DNA from: Pelobates cultripes
Taxonomy: Eukaryota; Chordata; Amphibia; Anura; Pelobatidae
Direction: 5' to 3'
Assembly: GCA_933207985.1 (NCBI GenBank)
Contig: OW240917.1
Span: 112,246,542 to 112,310,541, forward strand
DNA length: 64,000 nucleotides
Position numbers and translations under genes: made by a program. Under the pieces are notes generated by a model. That model did not search any database and had not been told where the DNA came from. It was given only the letters and a program-made list of their open reading frames with translations. The first letter of the stretch is position 1; the number at the start of each line of letters is the position of its first letter. Below are positions 10,560 to 21,541 of this stretch, one piece after another.

Positions 10560-11160
10560 CACTTTTGGGCAGGGGCAGTGATGACAGGGAGTGGATGGGA
10601 GACAACTAAGGGACAGGGAGAGGGGACCACTAAGGGACAGGGGGAGGAGATGAGACTACTAAGGGTCAAGAGGGGAGACCACTAAGGGACAAAGGCGGAG
10701 TGGAAGCGATTACAAAGAAACTGGGGAAGGGGTGAAAGAGACACACATACGTGCTGGTGGGGAAGAAAGAGGCACACAGAGGGACATGAGTGGGGAGAAA
10801 GACACAGATGGGCTGGGGATGAAAGAGACATTCAGAAGGGCCTGGTGGAGAAAAATACACAGAGGGGCTGGGGGAGTAAAAGGCACAGAGGGCCTGAGGG
10901 GGAAACATACAGAGGGGCTGGGTGTGAAAGAGACACACAGAAGGGCTGAGAGGGAGACAGATGGGCTGGGGGTAAGACACACACAAAGGAGCTAGTAAGA
11001 GTAAAAGACACAAAGGGGCTGGGAAAGAAGGAGACACACAAAGGGGATCAGGGAAGTAAGACACACAAAATATGGAAGGATGTAAGAGTCATACAAAGAG
11101 GGGGAAGTAAGACATGTAAACGAGGGGATAAGAAACACAAAAGGTGGATTTAGAGGCACA
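10560..11160. repeat. Purine-rich minisatellite
   Basis: Degenerate units of about 25-32 bp, such as AGAGGGGCTGGG-GTAAAAGACACACA, repeat for roughly 600 bp. Open frames on both strands here are repeat artefacts. A poly-G stretch follows at about 11178. Confidence 0.8.
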
Positions 11161-11336
11161 CAAGTAAAGATGTTTTTTTGGGGGGTGGGGGGGAGGGGCC
11201 GGCAAAATGTATCTTTGCTTGTGTACCCAAAAATCCTTGCACTGGCCCTAAATATAAACCAGGTAGAAATGATAGATGTATATTAGACATACAGAAGAAC
11301 AAATAGATGTGACAGGTAGATATCAGATAAATATAC

Positions 11337-11347
11337 GACAGACAGAC

Positions 11348-11395
<48 letters not shown>

Positions 11396-11396
11396 G
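11337..11396. repeat. (GATA)n microsatellite
   Basis: An uninterrupted run of TAGA/GATA tetranucleotides, about 13 units, preceded by (GACA) units. Confidence 0.95.
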
Positions 11397-11399
11397 CAT

Positions 11400-12445
11400 A
11401 GATACTCAGAATATCAGAAGACAGAAATATTAAGGTATGCACGTTTGCACAATTTTTAAACAAATGATGGTGTCATTCCATACATTGTTAATGTGGTACA
11501 TTGACAGCTCTGTTAGAATAGGAACTCAGGCTAGATATGATATTTTCTGAAGTTCTATGAATGTTCAGTTTTAATGACTTTCTTTATATATTGTGTTGAG
11601 CTGTACCTAGTGGTGTTCAATATATTTTACAGCGGCAGCCATAGCAGCTGTTACAGTATATATGACCTACATCTATGAATAATATATTATTTTAATAAAA
11701 TACTTGACATAAATGTGTTTTCCCAAAGTATTCACAATTTGCTATGCCTCTTGGCCTTGAGCGTCTTTGTAACAAGTCAAAAATAAATAAATGTGAAGGA
11801 AACTAATAGATTATATATTAGAAACATGTAAACATCTTCCTAGACTTAACTTGGACAAATACTCTAGAATGTTATTCCTAGGAATAAGATGAGAAAGAAA
11901 TTGGACACCAAAGTGCATATCGCTCCTCTTTTTTCAAACTATCAAAATACAAATATATCAAAATTGTTTATATTTAATGACAGCTTAACGCAACACTCTA
12001 GGCTCCATTACTTGAAGCACGATTAGAAAAAAAAGAATGTGTACAAAATAGAAAGTAGGGGCAAGACAGTAAAGTGCATTAACAAGTGGATTAGGATTCA
12101 TGAATTATTTAAAGGGGTGCTTTAAGTACCAACACCACTACAGGTCATTGCTGTGGTTATGGGACAAATAATCTTTGGACACCATTCTTAAATTTTCCAA
12201 AGGTTTGAGAAATAAGGGTCTTTTTTAGTATCTAAACATTTAGTGTCTAAACATTTAACTATTTAAAATGGTTTAACACTGGAGGGACAGGCATTATAGT
12301 CAATTCAAAGATATGAAACACTTGTAGTCCTAAACTTTAAGTATATACAATGTTCGTTAAAATATAATGTAAAACGTAAAGCATTAGTTATTACACTACT
12401 CTTTCGTGCTCCTACTTTCTGTCTTGCGCAGGCTAGATTTTTCTT
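11400..12445. other. No gene seen
   Basis: AT-rich sequence with no recognisable repeat boundary or coding signal. Confidence 0.5.
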
Positions 12446-12446
12446 A

Positions 12447-12877
12447 AAGGACCACTATAGTGCCAGGAAAACATACTCCCGCCGGGCTGGATGGAGAGGA
12501 AGGGGTTAAACTTAGCTCTTTCTCCAGCGCCGGGCGGGGATCTCTCCTCCTCCTCTCCGCCTCCTCTCCTCCTCTTCGGCTGAATGCGCATGTGCGGCAG
12601 GAGCTGCTCGCGCATTCAGCCAGTCCATAGGAAAGCATTCACAATGCTTTCCTATGGACGCTGGCGCCTTCTCACTGTGATTTTCACAGTGAGAAACGCG
12701 GAAACCCTCTAGCGGCTGTCAATGAGACAGCCACTAGAGGCTGGATTAACCCATTTATAAACATAGCAGTTTCTCTGAAACTGCTATGTTCATAGAAAAA
12801 AGGATTAACCCTAGATGGACCAGGCACCCAGACCACCTCATTAAGCTGAAGTGGTCTGGGTGCCTATAGTGGTCCTT
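12447..12877. mobile_element. T2-like MITE built of consecutive hairpins
   Basis: The termini are AGGACCACTATAG and its complement, joined to TTAA on the left and TTAC on the right. This resembles T2 MITEs of frogs, whose ends are TTAAAGGRR with TTAA target duplications. Inside lies a row of separate palindromes: GGCTGAATGCGCA (12578-12620), TCCATAGGAAAGCATT (12625-12660), TTCTCACTGTGA (12669-12696), CTCTAGCGGCTGTC (12707-12740), AACATAGCAGTTTC (12759-12795) and GGCACCCAGACCAC (12823-12863). There is no ORF. Confidence 0.75.
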
Positions 12878-12899
12878 TACGGGTCAATGTGATAACAAA

Positions 12900-14180
12900 C
12901 CATAGTGTGAGAACGTCTGAATTATAATGTAAAAGTAAGGTGTCACAAGAATGCTAATTATTATTTCATAAGGTGTTTTGATAAAGGATACTGACATATG
13001 GGGTTAACTCCCTAGAACTTACGTCAAGATACAGGTCTGACACATAAGGTTAACTCACTAGGACATACCTCGAGTCACAGGTATATCAAGAGTTTCCCAT
13101 TCCACTTCTACTAGAGCAACTGACCTTCTATTGTTATCTGCTATCCTGACGGTAAATGCATTTCTCTTATTTCTATTGCTTTGGAGATTCTGTTTTCTGG
13201 CTTCCTACCAGCCATTCGGTCCTGTCTTGCCCTGGGAAGGACTGCAAGCTGTCAGGATTCAACTCCCTCCGACCCTTCCTGCTTACTTCTAACCCAGCCG
13301 TGATTGTTTGCAGTGCACTCTAGATTGAATTGTACTAGTTAATGTGTTCCATTAATAAACCGCTATTAGAAAAGTTCATGAAAGTCATTAGAGATACAAC
13401 AGTATAACTCAATAAAAATGAGAAACGCGTTGTATTAAACAGTTGCACAAGTTTTGGGATGTAATTTGTTACTAGGATAGGATCATTGTGGATCTATCCT
13501 ACTGTGCTTAAATAGCATTATTTGTAGATAAATTTATCATTTGCCTTAAAGTGTGCACAAAACAGTACTATTGCAGACACAGGTTTTTTTTATAACTTCA
13601 GTCAGAGTGCTCATTTTGTTTAAATGTATACTCGCTTTCATCTAGGTGAAGGCTAAACTTTCAGAATAATCTTTAATTTGTCACGATACCGTATTTCAGC
13701 TGTTAAAAGCCATTCCTATACATCTAAATTTATTCTAAGCTATTGTTCCCTTTCAAATAATTAAAGAGTTATGGTGACATGGTGTAATTGTAAACATTGG
13801 TCAAAGAAAGTAAAGTCAAATATTGTGTAAATTCTGACAATTTTAGTTTGCAAAAGCCCAGCACTTAAAATATTTAGTAACAAAAATAGTAAAAGCCCCA
13901 AAATAGATTTATTTCTAGCAGTGCGTGTGCTTTTTTCAACTCATTTTCTGGCAATAGTAAAAAGCTACTGAGATATTGATTTGTGCTTTTCTAAATCATC
14001 TATATTTAGCTAGAATAAGAAATATGATATCTTTAGTGCAATTCCAGCAATAACATCAGCATATAAATACACTGCTAAGAGGGAAGGCTTAGGCTAAAAT
14101 AGTTAACTATTCAAGTCATCACACTGTAAAATATTGGAACCTAATGTGTTAAGTTTGTGAATGTATATATTTTATATGTA
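12900..14180. other. No gene; possible old pseudo-LTR near 13.0-13.44 kb
   Basis: The motif GAAACGCGTTGTA at 13424-13436, with a small stem before it, weakly resembles the ribozyme-like motifs of the Penelope-type repeats. The remainder is AT-rich and contains nothing I recognise. Confidence 0.3.
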
Positions 14181-14185
14181 TAAAG

Positions 14186-14440
14186 GCCGTTTGGCCTGTA
14201 TTTGTGGGAGGTGCTTAAATTAATTCCCTCCCCAAATAAGGAACACCCCATACCTGACTCCATATCGCTTGATGTCAGCATCAGAATGACCCTCCCACCC
14301 ACTCCTCATTTCAACACTTTCTCTTTTCTTTCCATTTACTTTACTTTCTTACTTCTTGGTGGGCCCTCTTTATTTACAGGCCTACCGTATCGTCGGTATC
14401 GGCACACCACAACCGACTTGCTCCCTTTACACTATCCTAA
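14186..14440 (+). repeat. Ngaro-like terminal repeat (A2-B2)
   Basis: It starts with GGCCGTTTGGCCTG and TATTTGTGGGAGG, as at 28046. It ends with a block (GGGCCCTCTT...ACAGGCCTACC, GGCACACCACA) shared with 2022-2117 and 2251-2330. No coding part accompanies it, so it is a solo terminal repeat or a non-autonomous derivative. Confidence 0.5.
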
Positions 14441-14486
14441 GCTTATGCTGGATCCTTACTCCATATACGGCTATTTTGCCCCTTAC

Positions 14487-14488
<2 letters not shown>

Positions 14489-14534
<46 letters not shown>
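14489..14534. repeat. (TA)n microsatellite
   Basis: An uninterrupted AT dinucleotide run of about 22 units directly after the Ngaro-like repeat; the copy at 2330 is also followed by AT-rich repeats. Confidence 0.95.
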
Positions 14535-14536
<2 letters not shown>

Positions 14537-14539
14537 GAT

Positions 14540-15235
14540 CTATTTGTGGGTTTTGTTCCATGAGGCACTTTAAGGTTATTAAAACAGACCATTTAAAGTG
14601 GCTCTCTTACCTTCTGGGGTCTTTGCATAACTTGCAAAGATCTCCAATGGTGACATCACCGCTTGGTAAGCAGTGTCCAAGGGGTGCAGGGGAAGGTATA
14701 TTTTACTTACCTTAAACTGTCCTTCGTGGCTGCCCCCATGTTAATCAGCTGCATTCTACTCACCTCTTGGCACTTCAACTGCCAGGAGCCAATATGAGTA
14801 CACTGAACTTGGGAGCCTTCATAGACTAAACATTTTTTCCTCAGCCAGTTGGTGCCTGTGAGAACTTGATTATAGGTTCACTGTTTAATTGATATACCCC
14901 AATGAAATAGGTATGCATTTAATTATGTGCATACTAAGAAATATATAACATTCCCACCACCAATGTAATAAAGTACTGGTGTAGGAATCAATGCCAGTTT
15001 CCCCTAGATGCTGTCCCAGGAAGTATCCTTCCTATATGTCAGTACAATCTGTCAAGTTATGAAGCTGCTACATCAGTGTTTTCAATTTGTATTTGTGATG
15101 GAGAGATGTCAGGAAGTCTTTTCGATAGGACAGGAAAAAAAAATCCAAAATCACTTTAAAATGATGAGTACATCTCCCATAATTAAATGCATCTACAAGA
15201 GCATGACTACATACATATATTACTTGTCATATGAT
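14540..15235. other. No gene seen
   Basis: Mixed sequence with a possible MITE end near 14590 (TTTAAAGTGGCTCT). Short ORFs lack recognisable features. Confidence 0.4.
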
Positions 15236-15385
15236 ATTTATTTATTTATTACTGGCATTTATACAGCACCAACATATTCTGCAGCATTGTACAATTGTGA
15301 AAAAGACAATACAATATAAACAGACCAATACAAGAGGTAGAGGGACCTACCCAAGAGCTTACAATCTAAAGGTTAGAATGGGGAG
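15236..15385 (-). mobile_element. L2-type LINE 3' end
   Basis: In minus orientation the sequence has the L2 3' landmarks seen also at 63800-63950 and 24421-24570: an AGCTCATTGAGT/CTCTTGGGTAGG-like block, a GTACAATGCTGCAGAAT block and a terminal AATAAATAAATA repeat. It runs toward the assembly gap. Confidence 0.65.
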
Positions 15386-15496
15386 ATGAGACAAGAGGTA
15401 GCAGAGGAAATTGGAGGTGATGGCAGAGAGAATCAATAGTATAATTGCAGTAACTGATAACATGTGAAGGGAATAAGAAGGTGATTGACTGTGATT

Positions 15497-15596
15497 NNNN
15501 NNNNNNNNNNNNNNNNNNNNNNNNNNNNNNNNNNNNNNNNNNNNNNNNNNNNNNNNNNNNNNNNNNNNNNNNNNNNNNNNNNNNNNNNNNNNNNNN
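15497..15596. other. Assembly gap (100 N)
   Basis: Exactly 100 unknown bases at the border of an array of ~125-bp repeats. The other gap, 3385-3484, is in the sister element. Confidence 1.
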
Positions 15597-16676
15597 CCGC
15601 TTTAAGGACACTGACTGCTATTCAATCTATAACAGTAAAAAAAGTTTTTTGTTTTTAAATCCAAGCTATTGTGACACCAGATCTAATTAGTGGCACTTGT
15701 CAGCGTATCCACTGTTAGCGTAACACACCAGCTTTAAGGACACTGACTGCTATTCAATCTATAACAGTGAAAAAAGTGTTTTGTTTTTTTAAATCCAAGC
15801 TTTTGTGTCACCAGATCTAATTGGTGGCACTGGTCAGCGTATCCACTGTTAGCGTAACACACCCGCTTTAAGGACACTGACTGCTATTCAATCTATAACA
15901 GTGAAAAAAGTTGTTTTTTTTAAATGCAAGCTATTGTGACACCAGTGAGTGGGGGCACTGGGCACCGTATCCACTGTTAGCGTAACACACCCGCTTTAAG
16001 GACACTGACTGCTATTCAATCTATAACAGTGAAAAAGTTTTTTGTTTTTAAATCCAAGCCATTGTGACACCAGATGTAATTGGTGGCACTGACTGGGGAA
16101 ATGGGCACAGTATGCACTGTGAGCCTGACACAGAAGCTGGCAGCAGTAGCAGACAACTGACTGCTATTCAATCTATAACAGTGAAAAAAGTTTTTTGTTT
16201 TTAAATCCAAGCTATTGTGACACCAGATGTAATTGGTGGCACTGACTGGGGAAATGGGCACAGTATGCACTGTGAGCCTGACACAGAAGCTGGCAGCAGT
16301 GGCAGACAACTAAGTGCATTTACATTACATAGAAAAAAAAAATAAAAAAAAAGCATACCCTTATCCCTAACCTAGCTATGCTTTTCCCTATCTTATGAAC
16401 AGCAGCTACACTTTCCCTCCTCTTACTAAGCATGCAGCTTGAGAATGAATCTAAAATGGATGCTGTCCAGTAGGTGGGAGGGTCTGCTAGGGAGGCTGTG
16501 CTGCTAATTGGCTGGAATGTGTCTGCTGACTGTGAGGTACAGGGTCAAAGTTTACTCAATGATGACGAATAGGGGGCGGGTCGAACCGCGCATATGTTCG
16601 CCCGCCGTGGCGAACGCGAACATGCTATGTTCGCCAGGAACCGTTCGCCAGCGAACCGTTCGGTACATCACTATCT
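15597..16676. mobile_element. Second copy (inverted) of the GTTCGC-ended element
   Basis: Five to six repeats of about 125-150 bp (CGCTTTAAGGACACTGACTG, poly-T, AAGCTATTGTGACACCAG) are the reverse complement of the array at 3959-4330. The right end (16560-16676) matches the left end of the 2905 element in reverse, including GCGAACCGTTCGG and the terminus ACATCAC followed by TA. Its other end lies in or beyond the gap. An ORF over this end is not a gene. Confidence 0.75.
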
Positions 16677-17305
16677 ATAAGATTAGGCAGAAAGAGGCTA
16701 AGCAAGTTATAAGAGCTTCCAAATCACACACAGAAGAGAAAATAGCACAGTCAGTAAAAACGGGGGACAAAACATTTTTTAGATACATAACTGAGAAGAG
16801 AAAAGTAAAACAAGGATTAGTTAGATTAAAAACAAAAGAAGGAAGGTATGTAGAAGAGGATAAAGGTCTAGCTGACTGCCTCAATGAATATTTTTGTTCT
16901 GTATTTACAGATGAAAATGAAGGAAAAGGACCTCAGTTGAGAAAAAGGATAAATTAGTAGTTTATTACACGTGAGTTTACAGAGGAAGAGGTTCTATTTC
17001 AACTGTCAAAAGTAAAGACAAAGAAGTCAATGGGACCTGATGGAATACACCCATAGCTATTAAAAGAGCTTAGTGGTGTACTAGCAAAACCATTAACAAA
17101 TTTATTTAACCAATCATTTTTAACAGGAGTAGTCCCAGAAGATTGGAAGTTAGCGAATGTTGTGCCCATTTACAAGAAAGGTAATAGGGAGGAGTCGGGC
17201 AACTATAGGCCAGTAAGCCTTACTTCAGTATTGGGGAAAGTGATGGAAACCATGTTAAAGGATAGGATTGTTGAACATCTAAAAACACATGGGGTACAGG
17301 TGTAA
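16677..17305 (+). pseudogene. CR1-type LINE reverse transcriptase fragment
   Basis: The translation begins in the linker before RT (a lysine-rich coiled region, then RYITEKRKVKQGLVRLK, then LADCLNEYFCSVFTDE). It continues through the RT N-terminal blocks MGPDGIHP, LTNLFNQSF and SGNYRPVSLTSVLGKVMETM. Stops occur at about 16957 and inside the block after GPDGIHP, and the frame ends at about 17305, before the catalytic aspartates. The 5' border coincides with the end of the neighbouring DNA element, so that element probably inserted into or beside the LINE. It is non-functional. Confidence 0.75.
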
Positions 17306-18985
17306 GGGGGTGCACTAAGCACCTCGTTAAAGCAGGTTGTGCAATTTACTGTGGCCGAGCGGCACGAAAGTGGAGAATATCATTCTCTTCCAACCTGGTC
17401 TGTCAGAAAACCTGATATGTCAGTGGGGGCAAGGCTAAACGGGATGCAGCGTGGAGCAAAATGGACAGTGGGGCAGAACTAAATGGGCAATGAAGATGAG
17501 CTAAATGTGGCCTGAACCTGCTGTCCGATTATTGCTGCACACTCAGGGGTAAGCAGGAAGGAGTCCCTGCTTCCCCAACAAATAGACACCTGGAACTGCA
17601 GTGCCTCTGCTTCCTCAGTGCCCATAATGGAAAGAGGTATGTGTGTGTGTGTGTGTGTGTGTGTAGCTTCCTGAAACTGTGTCTGTATGCCTGAGACTGT
17701 GTGCATGTGGCTGTATTTGACAGCATATGTGAATAACTTTCACACATTGGCCTAATTCATTTTATCTAAATTAAATATTCATTAAATAGCCATAACACAC
17801 CTCAATGCTGTACTCTCACATATGCATAAGAGTTCAGCAGCGACATCAGCTTCTGGCACTTCTAAAGATGACCCGCCCAGAGAAGATGGCGGCACCCGTG
17901 AAGGACAAGTTCAAGTAAGCAGAACTCACCTTTGCCTGCCCACCCCAGGGCCACTACAAATTATGCAAAGTTCCCAGATGGTGACAGTGCTAAGGCAGTT
18001 CCTATTTATATATAAAGCTAAAGAGGATTACAATTTAGGTGGTGGGTAGTAGATAATTATATAAAACTGGTAACAATAGGGACTATTTTGTCACTCAGGG
18101 CATACAAGTGAACATAGTTTATACTATGGATATAGTGTTGAGGGGATACCAAAAGTAAGAGTGTAAAAATATATATATTTTACATAATCTCCCTCCACTG
18201 TCTTATGACGTCTTGTAGTCCATTTTTTTTAATTCTTTATCTACGCTGAAATGGGCATACACAGAATGAAAAAAAATTACAAAACCAAAGCAAAAAAAGT
18301 AAAAAAAAAAAGAAACCAGATGAAAGAAAAGTCAAAATGTCAATAAGAAGTGAAGTAAGGAAGACCATGCTATAAATAAAAATTAACGAAGAGTAAAAGT
18401 GGGTAGAAGGTAGAGAGAGAGACAGACAGAGAGAGAGAGAGCGAAAGGGGGATGATATGCCTTTTTATGAACCATAAGCAGAGTGTTTTATGGAAGTTGA
18501 TGGCTAAAATCAATCCAGGGATCCAATGTTAATGAAAATCAGCTAGGCCCTGAGAAGGCTGAAGAAAATCAACCTCCTACAAAGGGAACTTGCTGGCATT
18601 TTAGATCTGGACTGCCCTTATGAGTGGGATCAGTCTGACATGCACATGGTATAGAATTCCTCTGTAATGGACCAAGTGAACAAAAACATTTTCTTTTTTT
18701 TTCTCTTCAATACATTTTTATTGTATTTAACATTTTGTGACATACATAGAGTAAAAAATATTGTATTTAACAATCTAAAATCGCAAAACACATAAGACAA
18801 AACAAAAAACTTACAAGCCCATGGGTTAATCACACGGATGTGTAGCATAAATCCTTAACATTTTGATTTTCAGTTTCTGGTACCTTGAAACTATCACTAT
18901 TTTTCAAGGTTACTTGTCTTTATTAAACTCCTATTATACTCTTATACTTTGTTGAGTTATTTTGAGGGGACAGCAAATTTACACT
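17306..18985. other. No gene; simple repeats
   Basis: Contains a (GT)n run at 17640-17664 and a (GA)n run at about 18413-18441. A poly-A/T-rich section follows. No recognisable coding sequence. Confidence 0.5.
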
Positions 18986-18989
18986 GTTA

Positions 18990-19215
18990 TACAGGCTGTA
19001 CACGTACTACTAGACATGTGCAATTCGTTTCTGTCCTAATATGAACTCGGACGAATTTCGGGCAATTCGGACATTCGGGTACTTCCGAAGTGCCGAATTG
19101 CCAAGGTCCCAAAGTTCCCGAAATTACTGAATTTCCGAAGTGCTGAAGTGCTGAAGAGCTGAAGTTGCTGAAGTTCTGAAGTGTCAAAGTGCTGAAGTTC
19201 CAAAGCAAAGTATTG
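18990..19215. repeat. CGAATT-rich repeat with GAAGTGCTGAAG minisatellite
   Basis: A unit with AATTCG/CGAATT motifs runs into short GAAGTGCTGAAGT-type tandem repeats of 8-12 bp (about 19125-19205). It looks like one end of an unidentified dispersed element. Nothing coding is seen. Confidence 0.5.
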
Positions 19216-19875
19216 CCTAAGTACTAATATACTGAACCAGTGAAAGAAGAAGAATGTTACATTTTATACAATTTTAACTAAAAAGTATACAAACATAGCC
19301 AGGATTCAGCTGTAAGCATTTGCAACACTTACAACAATCAAGTAACATACATTCATATGAAATGTAAGTTACTTAGCCTGTCAATGTAATGACAGGAATG
19401 AATAAGTAGATAACGCCCTAATTCCCACGGTATTAGGGAGCTATCTACTAAAAATTGGTCTTTCAGCCAAATTTACTAATACTAAGTCAAGATTACTTAT
19501 TATTAGTAAATTGCCCTCCCTCCTCCCCCGGTCCCCACCCCTGAGCGGCGGGTGGGGACCCTAATGTAAAATAATGTGGATTAGCTCTCCCCTAAATGCG
19601 CATTAGGTCTCCCCGGCCGACGCAATGCAGAGGAGGAGCGGTGGCAGAGGAGGAAGCAGCGATGTGGGTAAGTTACTGAAGGGGTTTTCACCCCTTCAGC
19701 AACCGGGGATTGGGGGTTGGGAGGGAGACGGGACCTGCAGTACCAGGAAAACAGATTGGTTTCCTGGCACTGGAGTTTCCATTTAACTAATGCTTGTAGC
19801 CAGTTTTCTTCTGATATATTCATATTAGCTCTTCAGACCATTTTTTATTGCTGGGATAGTAATTTGTTCCCCTTT

Positions 19876-20185
19876 TTATTGTAATATTGCTTGCATTTCT
19901 GCTTTTATTTGTTCTAGTTGATCATTCAAGCAATTTTTGAGAATCTTGGCTGTAAGTAGTAAGGAGTCCATGTCGGATGAAATATCAGTATCTGCCTCCA
20001 TTACTTTTTGGATGGAGCCTAGGATTGGGGGTGCATTAAGTTGCTGAGAGATCTGTAGTTTCATTATTTCTTTGAGCTCGTGCTGAAGGTGTAAAAAATC
20101 CTGACGGTCTTTGCTCTTTCTCTCCTTCATTACCTTTTTTTCTCTTTTGGACTTGTTTTGTTTCCTTTTTATTTGCCATTCTTAT
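19876..20185 (-). pseudogene. Coiled-coil ORF fragment, possibly retroelement ORF1
   Basis: On the minus strand an 84-codon frame is rich in K, E, L and Q and would form a helix/coiled coil (for example LKNCLNDQLEQIKAEMQAILQ). A basic N-terminal stretch starting at an ATG near 20179 is in another frame, so one frameshift separates them. Highly charged coiled-coil ORF1 proteins precede the polymerase in LINEs. Gag-like origin is possible too. No RT follows and I do not recognise the family. A related 5' part might lie at 21790-22090 on the same strand, but that is only a guess. Confidence 0.35.
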
Positions 20186-20362
20186 TTAGGGGCTAAGTGG
20201 AACTTCCACGGTTTCCACAGTTTTAGAGAGTTTTGGAGAAATTAATTTTGGCTATTAACTAATAGCTTAAAAAATGTTTTATTTTATTTCTTTTCCTTCC
20301 TTGATTGATTATATCAAGTTGTTTCCAGAGGATATAAGGATAATTTGTGATTTTTATATTAA

Positions 20363-21537
20363 AGGGACACTATAGTCACCAGAACAACTACAGCTTAAAG
20401 GGACACTATAGTCAACTGAACAACTTCAGCTTAATGAGGTTGTTCAGGTGAGAACTACAGCTCCCTGCAGCCTTTCTCATGTAAACACTGTATTTTCTGA
20501 GAAAATACAGTGTTTACATTGAAAGCTAGGAACACCTCCAGTTGTAGTCTCTTGGAGTGAACCAGAGGGACTTTGGAGTTGATGGAGGCATAATATTGCC
20601 TCCATCCACTCAGATCTCCTGTCAGCGGAGCACAGGGCAGCACTGTGCACAGCATCCTGTGATTCAATATCTCCTCCCTCTGCATGCAGACACTGAACTT
20701 TCCCTAATAGAGATTTATTGATTCAATTAATCTCAATGAGGAGATGCTGATTGGCCAGGGCTTTGTTTGAATCATGCGGGCTCCATCCCTGATCTGCCTC
20801 TTTGTCAGTCTCAGCCAATCCTATGGGAAAGCACTGTGATTGGATCAGGCTACCACATGTCAGCAGACTGCTTGTTTTTCGGAGTCTAACAGCATGCAGA
20901 TTTACAGCTTCAGACTTGAATACAATAAGATTTTTACTATATTTATGGAGGCATGAGGGGCCCAGGTTGGCTAGATTGTGGTCTTAACACTAAAGGGTCA
21001 GGAATACATGTTTGTGTTCCTGACCCTATAGTGATCCCTTCAGGCATTTTCATGTAAACACTGCCTTTTCAGAGAAAAGGCAGTGTTTACATTGACCCAG
21101 GGACATCTCCAAGTGGCCACTCCTTAGATGGTCACTAGAGGGGCTTCCTGGCTCAGGGCTGCACACTAAGCAGCCCTGCTGTTGAGCGTTTCCACGCTCT
21201 GCAAGGAGACACTGAAATTTCATCATAGAGATGCATTGATTCAATGCATTGATTCAATGCATCTCTATGAGGAGGTCCTAATTAGCCAAAATGGCATTCG
21301 CCCTGCCCCGTGCTGATTTTAGCCAATCCAATCCCTATGGGAAAGCATTGGATAGGCTAAAAATTGGCAAATCTGATTATGTCACCAAGGGGGCAGGGCC
21401 AGTGTAGGCATTGGAAATAAGGTGAGTTTTTCTTGCTTTTAAGGGTGGTAAGGGAGGGGGGCAAGCCACCTTAATGGTGGGTTTAGCACTCTAGGGTCAG
21501 GAATACATGTTTGTGTTCCTGACCCTATAGTGTTCCT
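20363..21537. mobile_element. Nested T2-like MITEs
   Basis: The outer ends are TTAA-AGGGACACTATAG (20359-20375) and CTATAGTGTTCCT-TTAA (21525-21541), a perfect TTAA duplication with matched termini. A second left end starts at 20399 and a second right end (CTATAGTGATCCC) is at about 21026-21040. The palindromic right-end block TCAGGAATACATG...TTCCTGACCCTATAG occurs twice (20997-21031 and 21497-21529). Further hairpins include ACTGTATTTTCTGAGAAAATACAGT (20487-20511). There is no ORF. Confidence 0.75.
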
Positions 21538-21541
21538 TTAA

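Noticed and set aside
10445..11064. Long overlapping frames on both strands
   Set aside because: They follow the 25-32 bp purine/pyrimidine repeat and show no domain.
13400..13440. GAAACGCGTTGTA as a fifth ribozyme-like motif
   Set aside because: A weak 3-bp stem precedes GAAA and the core is unrecognisable; too degenerate to claim.
16508..16676. Start of a 149-codon frame before the CR1 fragment
   Set aside because: The N-terminal part is the end of the GTTCGC-type DNA element; only the part after 16676 belongs to the LINE.
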